The notes under the pieces are model-generated. The model did not search any database, was not told where the DNA came from, and worked only from the letters and a program-made list of their open reading frames with translations. A DNA stretch of 64,000 nucleotides from Pseudoclavibacter sp. Marseille-Q3772 (lineage in GTDB: Bacteria; Actinomycetota; Actinomycetes; Actinomycetales; Microbacteriaceae): contig NZ_OU745391.1 of the NCBI RefSeq assembly GCF_916618895.1, positions 496,001 through 560,000 on the forward strand, read 5' to 3'. Of the stretch, positions 56,438-64,000 are shown one piece after another (the first letter of the stretch is position 1; every line of letters begins with the position of its first letter). Position numbers and translations under genes: made by a program.

Positions 56438-57502
56438 TTAGTGGGAGGAAGCACCCGAGCGCATGCGAGCAAGCTCCCGGTTAATCGCTGACGCCCACGC
56501 CGGTCCCTCGTAGAGGAACGCGGTGTATCCCTGTACCAGCGTCGCACCCGCATCCAGTCGCTCTTGAACATCAGCGGCAGTGGTTACACCACCCACGGAG
56601 ATGACGCAAAACTCTTGCGGAACGCTCGCTCGCACTGTTCGCAGCACCTCCAGCGATCGCTCACGCAACGGCGCACCGGAGAGTCCACCCTGCCCGTAGG
56701 CGTCAACAATGCGCCTCGGGGTATCGAGCTCTTCCCGCGAGATCGTCGTGTTGGTCGCGACAATGCCATCCAGCCCGATCCGGACTGCCAGCTGGCAGAT
56801 CCTCTGGATCTGCTCATCGGTGAGATCAGGGGCAATCTTCACGAGCACCGGGACACCACTGGCGGCTTTGCAAGTGGCTTCGAGGATCGGTGCCAGTGCA
56901 TCGAGTTCTTGGAGTCCGCGAAGACCGGGGGTATTGGGCGAGGAAACGTTAACGACAAGGTAGTCGGCGGCGCTACGAAGCATCGTCGCGGCGCGAACAT
57001 AGTCGTTCACTGCTTCTTCGGCAGGTGTTGACTTGTTCTTGCCGATATTGACGCCCACGATGCAGTCCGCCGAACGTACCTGTTGTAGGGCTGCTAGCGC
57101 AGCATGGGCACCGCCGTTATTGAATCCCATCCGGTTAATCAAGCCACCGTCCTCGGGCAGGCGGTACATGCGGGGTTTTGGGTTACCGGGTTGAGCAACC
57201 GGCGTGACCGTACCCACTTCGACGTGACCGAATCCCAGCGCGGCGAGCCCATCGACAAGCTGTGCGTTCTTATCGAATCCAGCAGCGACACCGAACGGCG
57301 ACGGAAACTCGAGCCCTAATGTGCGCACTCGAAGCTCGGGAGCGGGAGCGGTCAGGTGACCGATCGCACTGGCAACGATGCGGTTCTGACCGATTGCTCG
57401 GATGACACTGGCACCGATGTGATGCGCTCGCTCGGCGTCCATGCGTCGAAATACCGTGTTGAACACGAGCCGATATCCCGCTCTCAACGCGTTGTGCAGC
57501 AT
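56438..57502 (-). CDS. pyrD: Dihydroorotate dehydrogenase (quinone), class 2
   Basis: PyrD oxidises dihydroorotate to orotate in pyrimidine synthesis, passing electrons to menaquinone at the membrane. The class 2 N-terminal helical extension (about residues 1-45) is present, then FPSPFGVAAGFDKNAQ, NRMGFNNGG, VVNVSSPNTPGLRGLQ with the Ser catalytic base, and the FMN phosphate loop ISVGGVTTAADV. 354 residues is standard. nrdR lies 63 nt upstream on the same strand. Confidence 0.95.
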   Translation of the reverse strand: MLHNALRAGYRLVFNTVFRRMDAERAHHIGASVIRAIGQNRIVASAIGHLTAPAPELRVRTLGLEFPSPFGVAAGFDKNAQLVDGLAALGFGHVEVGTVTPVAQPGNPKPRMYRLPEDGGLINRMGFNNGGAHAALAALQQVRSADCIVGVNIGKNKSTPAEEAVNDYVRAATMLRSAADYLVVNVSSPNTPGLRGLQELDALAPILEATCKAASGVPVLVKIAPDLTDEQIQRICQLAVRIGLDGIVATNTTISREELDTPRRIVDAYGQGGLSGAPLRERSLEVLRTVRASVPQEFCVISVGGVTTAADVQERLDAGATLVQGYTAFLYEGPAWASAINRELARMRSGASSH

Positions 57503-57565
57503 GGTGTTGGTCTCCCTACGTCAGTGTGGCTAGCGTTGGTTGAACTGTGGGCCCCTCGGTTCGGG

Positions 57566-58057
57566 TTACACCGGTTCGCCGTCGACCGAGTCGCCCGCAT
57601 ATTTAGCCTGGACATCATCGTTTCGCAGCCGGTCAATGGCAGCCGAAAAATCATCGAGTGATTCGAATCCCTGGTAGACACTCGCGAATCGGAGGTAGGC
57701 GACATCGTCGAGCTCGCGCAAGAACGGCAGAATGGCAAGACCGATCTCGCCGGCTTCAACCTGCGATGCGCCTGACGAGCGAATCGTTTCCTCAACTCGC
57801 TGTGCGAGTTTCGCTAAATCGCTATCGGTAACCGGCCGGCCCTGACATGCCTTTCTCACTCCCGCGACGACCTTCTCGCGCGAAAACGGTTCGGCAACTC
57901 CGGAGCGTTTTGTGACCACCAAACTGGCGGTTTCCAGTGTTGAGAATCGTCGAGCACAATTCGGACACTGCCTGCGCCGCCGGATTGCGTAGCCATCATC
58001 GGTAGTGCGGGAGTCAACAACCCGTGAGTCGCTGTGTCGACAAAACGGACAGTGCAC
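57566..58057 (-). CDS. nrdR: Transcriptional repressor NrdR
   Basis: NrdR represses ribonucleotide reductase genes in response to ATP and dATP. A zinc ribbon with CPFC and CPNC pairs occupies about residues 3-34 ([17 protein letters not shown]), followed by an ATP-cone domain starting near residue 46 ([17 protein letters not shown]). Length of 163 is typical. GTG start, 5 nt after the hisD stop. No nrd genes or NrdR boxes were noted in this window. Confidence 0.95.
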   Translation of the reverse strand: MHCPFCRHSDSRVVDSRTTDDGYAIRRRRQCPNCARRFSTLETASLVVTKRSGVAEPFSREKVVAGVRKACQGRPVTDSDLAKLAQRVEETIRSSGASQVEAGEIGLAILPFLRELDDVAYLRFASVYQGFESLDDFSAAIDRLRNDDVQAKYAGDSVDGEPV

Positions 58058-58062
58058 GTGTA

Positions 58063-59394
58063 CTACTCCGCTCGCTCGATGTTGTCCGACGCACCTGTTC
58101 TTGTCAGCACGGCGTCAGCATGTGCCGGTAGATCTTCCGCCGTAGCAATCGCTCGTAATGGTTCTGCTACATCCGCGAGCGCGGCTGCGTCGTAGCGGAT
58201 GATCTGCTGTGCGCGCAGGAAGGTATAAGCGCCGAGGCCGGATGCGTGTGCGGCCTGTCCCTCGGTCGGTAGTACGTGGTTGGAGCCGGCGATGTAGTCA
58301 CCAAGTGGTACCGGTGCATAGTCGCCCATGAAAATCGCGCCGGCGTTCGTGATACCGGCAAGCGTGGCCTCGTTATCGCGAGTTTGAATCTCGAGGTGTT
58401 CCGGGCCGTAGGCATTCGACACCCGGCAGGCTGCTGCCAGATCGTCAACGAGCACTACGGCCGATTGTGGTCCGGTGAGTGAGGTGGCAACGCGTTGCGC
58501 ATGACGAGTGGCAGCGGCGAGTTCGGTCAGTCGCGCACACACGCGCTCCGCAAAGTCTTCGCTATCGGTGACGAATACGACTCCGGCGAGCTCATCGTGC
58601 TCAGCCTGGCTGAGTAGGTCTGCCGCCACAAAATCGGGGTTCGCCGAATCGTCGGCGATGACCAGAATTTCCGTAGGGCCAGCTTCGGCATCAATGCCCA
58701 CAGTTGCGCTCACCGCGCGCTTTGCGGCGGCAACCCAGACATTGCCCGGCCCGGTGATGACGTTGACCGGAGCTAGTTCGATATCGGGAACGCCGTACGC
58801 GAATGCGCCGATGGCTCCCGCACCACCCATGGCGTAGACCTCATCAATGCCCAGCAATTCAGCAGCGGCCAGAATTGTCGGATGCACTGATCCTTCGAAT
58901 TCTGCCTGTGGCGGTGAGGCGATGGCGATTGAGGAAACACCGGCAGCCTGGGCGGGTACGACGTTCATTACCACGCTGGATGGGTACACCGCCTTGCCTC
59001 CCGGTACGTACAGGCCTACGCGTTCCACGGGTAGCCACCGCTGTTCGATTACCGCACCCGGAGCCATCGTGGTGTGGGCAGTCGGTGGCACCTGGGCTTG
59101 TGATGCCTTGCGGACGCGCGTGATCATCGTTTCGAGCGCAGAGCGCACTTCACTATCGAGCGATTCGAGCGCCTGGACGAGTTCCTCACGCGGTACGCGA
59201 AGGTGACGCGGAACCGTGTTGTCGAAGCGTTCTGCCTGTGCCAGCAAGGCGGCGCTCCCCTGGGCGCGGACTTCATCAATGAGCGCGTTTGCTCCCGCGA
59301 GTGCGCTACTTACATCAAGTTCAGCACGCGGCAGCGTGTCTCGCATCGCCGCATCGTCAAGCTGTTTGCCACGAAGATCGAGTTGTTTGAGCAT
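58063..59394 (-). CDS. hisD: Histidinol dehydrogenase
   Basis: HisD performs the last two oxidations of histidine synthesis. Zinc and active-site residues lie in [10 protein letters not shown] and in [18 protein letters not shown]; the N-terminal GRTV-like signature appears as [19 protein letters not shown]. The 443-residue length is normal. No other his gene is close; the dnaE-hisD-nrdR order is common among actinobacteria. Confidence 0.96.
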   Translation of the reverse strand: MLKQLDLRGKQLDDAAMRDTLPRAELDVSSALAGANALIDEVRAQGSAALLAQAERFDNTVPRHLRVPREELVQALESLDSEVRSALETMITRVRKASQAQVPPTAHTTMAPGAVIEQRWLPVERVGLYVPGGKAVYPSSVVMNVVPAQAAGVSSIAIASPPQAEFEGSVHPTILAAAELLGIDEVYAMGGAGAIGAFAYGVPDIELAPVNVITGPGNVWVAAAKRAVSATVGIDAEAGPTEILVIADDSANPDFVAADLLSQAEHDELAGVVFVTDSEDFAERVCARLTELAAATRHAQRVATSLTGPQSAVVLVDDLAAACRVSNAYGPEHLEIQTRDNEATLAGITNAGAIFMGDYAPVPLGDYIAGSNHVLPTEGQAAHASGLGAYTFLRAQQIIRYDAAALADVAEPLRAIATAEDLPAHADAVLTRTGASDNIERAE

Positions 59395-59433
59395 GATGCT
59401 CTCAGTCTAGTTGGCTGTGACAGCGCATTTACG

Positions 59434-62400
59434 CTATTCGACGCTCCCCGGTCCGAGAATTGCGGCCAGCTCGGAATAAATCGCCGAGCCGAGCTGCACT
59501 CGATGTGGTAGCTCAAACTTTCGCACAGCGGTTTCGGTGTGCAAGTGCAAACGAACCTCGGACTCCCCCGGGTGGCGTCGCAGTAGCTCATCAAGCTGTG
59601 CCACTACTTCTTCGGTGGCGCGGGTATCCACCACGGTCAGGGTCAAGGGCCGGTTATCGCCAACGGCCAGCTGCGGAATTGCGATTCCCTGGGCGGTGAT
59701 GGTCACACCGTCGTCACGGTTCTGTGCTCGACCTCGAATCACCGCAATCTGGTCACCTACGAGCTCGTTCTGATACTCCGCATAGGTCTTTCCGAGGAAC
59801 ATGACGGTGATCTCACCACCGAAATCCTCAACGTTCAGGATGGCGTATGGGTTCCCGGAGTTGCGCGCGATGCGGTGTTGCACGGTGGTGACGAGGCCAG
59901 CGATTTGCACCTGCTCACCGTCACGAACCTCGGTATCGCCGATGAGATCCAGGATTGGGGTGGCGGCGAGCTTGGCCAGCTCGGTTTCTAGGCCCTTTAG
60001 CGGATGGTCGGAGACATAGAGGCCGAGCATGTCGCGTTCGAATGCGAGTTTGTCTCGCCGAGTAAATTCGGGACGCGGTGGAACTGTTGATTCTTCCTCT
60101 TCGAATTCCATTAGCCCAGCGAACAGGTCGACCTGGCCGTGTGCCTCGTTACGTTTCTTGCTGACCGCCGCATCAACCGCATCCTCGTGCGCCTCAACAA
60201 GGGCACGCCGGGTATCGCCCATAGTGTCGAAGGCACCGGCTTTAATGAGGGATTCGACCGTGCGCTTATTCGCGACCGACAGCGGTACTTTGCTGAGGAA
60301 GTCGTGGAATGAAGTGAATTTGCCCTCTTGCTCTCGGGCTGCGACGATATCGGCGACGACCTGATCGCCCACATTACGCACGGCGCCCATGCCGAAGCGG
60401 ATGTCATCGCCGACAGCTCGAAATCGCAGCGTGGATTCGTTCACATCGGGCTGCAGGACGCGGATGCCCATGTGCCGGCACTCGTTGAGGTACTCAGCAA
60501 GTTTGTCGCGTGAGTCACCGACGCTGGTGAGCAGCGCTGCCATGTACTCGGGTGCGTAGTGTGTTTTTAGGTAGGCGGTCCAGTAGGAGACGACTCCATA
60601 GGCGGCCGAGTGTGCCTTGTTAAAGGCGTAGTCAGAGAACGGCAGCAGAATGTTCCACAGCGCGGTTACCGCGTCGTTGGAGAATCCGTTCGCCGCCATT
60701 CCTTCAGAGAAGATTGAGAACTGCTTATCCAGTTCGGCCTTCTTCTTCTTACCCATTGCACGCCGCAACAGGTCGGCCTGACCGAGCGTATATCCGGCGA
60801 CTTTCTGCGCGATCGCCATGACTTGCTCTTGATAGATGATCAGGCCGTAGCTTTCCGCGAGGATGTCCCGCAGCGGTTCTTCAAGCTCGGGGTGGATGGG
60901 GGTGATCGGTTGTAGACCGTTCTTACGCATCGCGTAGTTCGTATGCGAGTTTGCCCCCATCGGGCCGGGGCGGTACAGCGCGATCGTGGCCGAGACGTCT
61001 TCGAAGGAGTCCGGTTTCATCTGGCGCAGCAGCGCGCGCAGTCCGTTACCGTCAAGCTGGAACACGCCGAGCGTATCTCCCCGGCTGAGCAGCTTGTAGG
61101 TTTCTGCATCATCGAGCTGCAATTGCTCGAGGTCAAGGTCCTCGCCGCGGTTGGTGTTAATGTTCTCGATGGCATCCGAGATGATGGTGAGATTACGCAG
61201 CCCGAGGAAGTCCATCTTGATTAGGCCGAGGGACTCACACGCCGGGTAGTCAAATTGCGTGACGATCTGTCCATCCTGCTCACGCTTCATCAGCGGGATG
61301 ACGTCGATGATCGGATGCGAGGACATGATCACGCCAGCTGCGTGAACGCCCCACTGGCGTTTCAGCCCTTCGATACCGCGGGCGGTATCGAAGACTTTCT
61401 TGAAGTCCGGAGTGGATTCGATCACCGTTCGCATCTCGCCCGCTTCTTTGTAGCGAGGATGTTCCGGGTCGAAGACACCGGAGAGCGGGATGTCTTTGCC
61501 CATCACCGCAGCAGGCATCGCTTTGGTCAGTGTGTCGCCGACAGAAAAAGGGAACCCGAGCACACGGGATGAGTCTTTAAGCGCCTGTTTCGACTTGATC
61601 GTTCCGTAGGTGACGATCTGGGCAACATAGTCGTCACCGTACTTCTCGGTGACGTAGTGGATCACTTCCGAACGTCGGCGATCGTCGAAGTCAATATCGA
61701 AGTCAGGCATCGACACACGGTCTGGGTTGAGGAACCGCTCGAAGATGAGGCCGTGTTCAAGAGGATCCAGGTCGGTGATCCTCAGCGCATACGCGCACAT
61801 TGAACCGGCTCCGGATCCGCGCCCCGGACCAACTCGGATACCGTTCTCTTTTGCCCACTGGATGTAGTCGGCCACCACAAGGAAGTAGCCGGGGAATCCC
61901 ATCTGGGTAATGATGCCCGTTTCGTAATCGGCCTGGGCACGCACGTCCTCGGGAATCGTGTCGCCGTAGCGGTAGTGCAATCCGCGATCCACTTCTTTGG
62001 CGAACCAGCTTGCCTCGGTCTCCCCCTCTGGAACGGGATACGCTGGCATGAAGTTTGCTTGCTCGTCGAACTCCGCTTGGCAGCGTTCTGCCACTACGAG
62101 CGTGTTATCGCATCCCTCCTTGAAGTCCCGGAATAGGTGGCGCATCTCTTCTGCGCTCTTGAGGTAGTACCCCTCACCGTCGAACTTAAACCGATTCGGA
62201 TCGTCGAGTGTCGATCCCGACTGCACGCACAACAATGCCTCATGGTGAACCGCGTCGTGTTTGTGGGTGTAGTGCAGGTCGTTCGTCACCAGCAGCGGTA
62301 AATTAAGGTCCTTCCCCAAACGCAGCAGATCGTCTCGCACGCGTCGCTCGACTGAAACGCCGTGGTCCATGAGTTCGAGAAAGAAGTTCTCCTTCCCGAA

Positions 62401-62940
62401 AATATCGCGGAATTCCGCTGCCGCTTCGATTGCCAGATCGTATTGACCGAGGCGCAATCGTGTCTGTACCTCGCCGGACGGGCAACCGGTCGTGGCGATG
62501 ATGCCATCTGCGTACCGAGAGAGCAGCTCCCGGTCCATCCGCGGCTTGAAGTAGTACCCCTCTATCGAGGCGTAGCTGGAGAGCCGAAAGAGGTTATGCA
62601 TCCCTTCGGTCGTCTCGGCAAGCATGGTCATGTGGGTGTAGGCACCACCACCGGAGACATCGTCGCCACCACCATTGCCCCATTTCACCCGGGAGCGATC
62701 GGAACGGTGCGTACCGGGCGTGAGGTACGCCTCCGTACCAATAATCGGCTTGATGTCGTACTTTTTGGCGGTGCGATAGAACTCGTACGCCGAGAACATA
62801 TTGCCGTGGTCAGTCGTGGCAATTGCCGGCATCCCCATCTCGGCAGCAGTTTTAATGAGCTCTTCGATCTTGGCAGCACCATCGAGCATCGAGTACTCGG
62901 TGTGGTTGTGCAGATGTACGAACGAGTCAGACGACGCCAC
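59434..62940 (-). CDS. dnaE: DNA polymerase III alpha subunit DnaE
   Basis: The replicative polymerase (DnaE1 type, 1168 residues). The PHP domain opens with HLHNHTEYSMLDGAAK, the catalytic aspartates lie in MPDFDIDFDDRRRSEV and the next acidic site follows in VDIFAT-type spacing, with GRGSGAGSMCAYAL between. An HhH and OB-fold region (AGLVTTVQHRIA) follow toward the C-terminus. GTG start with GGGAGG upstream. Confidence 0.96.
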   Translation of the reverse strand: MASSDSFVHLHNHTEYSMLDGAAKIEELIKTAAEMGMPAIATTDHGNMFSAYEFYRTAKKYDIKPIIGTEAYLTPGTHRSDRSRVKWGNGGGDDVSGGGAYTHMTMLAETTEGMHNLFRLSSYASIEGYYFKPRMDRELLSRYADGIIATTGCPSGEVQTRLRLGQYDLAIEAAAEFRDIFGKENFFLELMDHGVSVERRVRDDLLRLGKDLNLPLLVTNDLHYTHKHDAVHHEALLCVQSGSTLDDPNRFKFDGEGYYLKSAEEMRHLFRDFKEGCDNTLVVAERCQAEFDEQANFMPAYPVPEGETEASWFAKEVDRGLHYRYGDTIPEDVRAQADYETGIITQMGFPGYFLVVADYIQWAKENGIRVGPGRGSGAGSMCAYALRITDLDPLEHGLIFERFLNPDRVSMPDFDIDFDDRRRSEVIHYVTEKYGDDYVAQIVTYGTIKSKQALKDSSRVLGFPFSVGDTLTKAMPAAVMGKDIPLSGVFDPEHPRYKEAGEMRTVIESTPDFKKVFDTARGIEGLKRQWGVHAAGVIMSSHPIIDVIPLMKREQDGQIVTQFDYPACESLGLIKMDFLGLRNLTIISDAIENINTNRGEDLDLEQLQLDDAETYKLLSRGDTLGVFQLDGNGLRALLRQMKPDSFEDVSATIALYRPGPMGANSHTNYAMRKNGLQPITPIHPELEEPLRDILAESYGLIIYQEQVMAIAQKVAGYTLGQADLLRRAMGKKKKAELDKQFSIFSEGMAANGFSNDAVTALWNILLPFSDYAFNKAHSAAYGVVSYWTAYLKTHYAPEYMAALLTSVGDSRDKLAEYLNECRHMGIRVLQPDVNESTLRFRAVGDDIRFGMGAVRNVGDQVVADIVAAREQEGKFTSFHDFLSKVPLSVANKRTVESLIKAGAFDTMGDTRRALVEAHEDAVDAAVSKKRNEAHGQVDLFAGLMEFEEEESTVPPRPEFTRRDKLAFERDMLGLYVSDHPLKGLETELAKLAATPILDLIGDTEVRDGEQVQIAGLVTTVQHRIARNSGNPYAILNVEDFGGEITVMFLGKTYAEYQNELVGDQIAVIRGRAQNRDDGVTITAQGIAIPQLAVGDNRPLTLTVVDTRATEEVVAQLDELLRRHPGESEVRLHLHTETAVRKFELPHRVQLGSAIYSELAAILGPGSVE

Positions 62941-63017
62941 GAAGTTCCTCCCACTAGATCGGACACCATCCTACGCGGCCGAATACTGGCGTCGATTCGA
63001 TCAGTACGCGTCGCGGG

Positions 63018-63944
63018 CTACACCTTGCCGGCGCGCAATGTCTCGAGTGCATGTGCGAGGTCGGTGGGATACTCCGAGGTGAAGTGCACATATTCGCCAG
63101 ACTCCGGGTGTGCGAACCCCAAGCCAACCGCGTGCAGCCACTGGCGGTCTAGTCCGAGCGCGGCAGCCAGTTTAGGATCGCCGCCATACAGCGGGTCACC
63201 CATGCACGGATGGTGTTGGGCCGACATGTGCACGCGGATCTGGTGGGTGCGTCCCGTCTCGAGGTGTATCTCGAGCAGCGATCCACGCCGAAACGCCTCG
63301 AGCGTCTCATAGTGAGTAATCGACGGTTTACCGTCGGCAACCACGGCGAATCTCCATCCAGAACCGGGGTGACGGCCGATCGGCGCGTCAATTGTGCCTA
63401 CCAGTGGGTCAAGCAGCCCCTGCACAACAGCGTGGTACGTCTTATCGACCGCACGATCGCGGAAAGCCTGTTTCAACACCGAATATGCTTTCTCGCTTTT
63501 GGCGACGACCATCAGCCCGCTGGTGCCCACATCCAAACGGTGCACGATTCCCTGGCGCTCCGGCTGCCCTGAAGTTGAGATTCTGAATCCTGCGGCGGCA
63601 AGTGCGCCGAGCACGGTCGGACCGGACCAGCCGACGGACGGATGCGCCGCCACACCAACCGGTTTCATCACGACCACGAAGCTGGGTTCGTCGTGCACAA
63701 TCTCCAGCTCAGGAACCTCAATCGCTTCGACCTCGGGGGCTCGATCGGCTTCCCACTGGACATCGAGCATTGCGCCGGCAACCAATCGGTCAGACTTGCC
63801 GAGCGCGACACCATCCTGCCGCACCTGGCCTCGGTCGGCGGCGGTTGCGATCTTTGTCCGACTCAGCCCCAAGAGTTTGGCGACACCGGCATCAACACGG
63901 GCACCATCAAGCCCGTCGGGCACTGGCAGGATGCGGGATTCCAT
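63018..63944 (-). CDS. rluD: RluD-family 23S rRNA pseudouridine synthase
   Basis: An RluA/RluD-type synthase that isomerises uridines of 23S rRNA. An S4 RNA-binding domain (about residues 14-62) is followed by the catalytic domain with Asp138 in [13 protein letters not shown], and [24 protein letters not shown]. The start codon overlaps the stop of the upstream gene by one base (TGATG). Precise target uridines cannot be read from sequence. Confidence 0.94.
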   Translation of the reverse strand: MESRILPVPDGLDGARVDAGVAKLLGLSRTKIATAADRGQVRQDGVALGKSDRLVAGAMLDVQWEADRAPEVEAIEVPELEIVHDEPSFVVVMKPVGVAAHPSVGWSGPTVLGALAAAGFRISTSGQPERQGIVHRLDVGTSGLMVVAKSEKAYSVLKQAFRDRAVDKTYHAVVQGLLDPLVGTIDAPIGRHPGSGWRFAVVADGKPSITHYETLEAFRRGSLLEIHLETGRTHQIRVHMSAQHHPCMGDPLYGGDPKLAAALGLDRQWLHAVGLGFAHPESGEYVHFTSEYPTDLAHALETLRAGKV

Positions 63945-64000
63945 CAGGCATTCTCCGAGTCGAGTGCAGTTGCCGAGTCTGCCGATTCGTTCACCTGCTT
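63944..64000 (-). CDS. lspA: C-terminal 18 codons of an upstream gene, probably lspA
   Basis: The frame ends [12 protein letters not shown] and stops at TGA, whose A is the first base of the rluD ATG. The sequence is too short and unconserved to identify. lspA precedes rluD in many actinobacteria, so signal peptidase II is the best contextual guess; DivIVA or another protein is not excluded. Confidence 0.5.
   Translation of the reverse strand, partial: KQVNESADSATALDSENA

Overview
The window looks like chromosome of a high-GC Gram-positive bacterium, most likely Actinomycetota, order Micrococcales, and close to Microbacteriaceae. This rests on the lineage-specific genes (sepH, and the DUF3000, DUF3043, DUF3093, DUF3159, DUF3710 and DUF4193 families), a PdxS/PdxT pathway under a MocR-type regulator, a qcrCAB plus ctaCDEF respiratory module with a diheme QcrC, and frequent GTG starts. 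Placement below family level is not possible from sequence reading alone.

Layout. Positions 1-6.7 kb hold a leftward cluster pdxS-pdxT-M18 aminopeptidase-yebC-ruvC-ruvA-ruvB-yajC-secD (secD cut by the window edge). pdxR diverges from pdxS, and two putative PdxR operators lie between them. From 8.5 to 11.9 kb come a palindromic repeat pair, a HIT protein, thrS and a small lipoprotein. The stretch 11.9-13.6 kb is an accessory island: a partial copy of a tRNA-Val gene, a small two-TM protein, a tandem array of 74-bp palindromic units, then tRNA-Val(GAC), tRNA-Cys(GCA) and tRNA-Gly(GCC). From 13.8 to 25.9 kb are conserved housekeeping genes: zapE, sulfurtransferase, sufE, a RibD_C reductase, a hydrolase, DUF3000, RNase D, the beta-oxidation pair fadA/fadB and dxs.

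The segment 25.9-30.1 kb is a rearranged region between dxs and acnA. It holds a broken gene for a long helical protein, two small membrane proteins of the same two-TM/two-Cys type as the one in the tRNA island, the 3' part of an M1 peptidase gene, and a 5' fragment of a second dxs that is almost identical to the intact dxs over 266 bp. From 30.2 to 43.1 kb the order is again conserved: acnA, DUF3159, DUF3710, dut, DUF3093, DUF4193, sepH, an SDR, a phosphodiesterase-like protein, parC, a GlsB-type protein and ptsH. From 43.2 to 54.2 kb are trpD and the respiratory module. ctaE-qcrC-qcrA-qcrB read rightward and ctaC-ctaD-ctaF read leftward, with erpA beside ctaC; together they encode a menaquinol:oxygen supercomplex in which QcrC supplies the tethered cytochrome c. 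The window ends with an M20 dipeptidase, DUF3043, pyrD, nrdR, hisD, dnaE, an RluD-type pseudouridine synthase and the last codons of an upstream gene, probably lspA.

The most unusual content is the set of 74-bp-period palindromic repeats (8.5, 11.9 and 12.8-13.2 kb), the cassette pairing a helical protein that ends in a YDPxD tail with a two-TM/two-Cys protein, and the mosaic dxs duplication.
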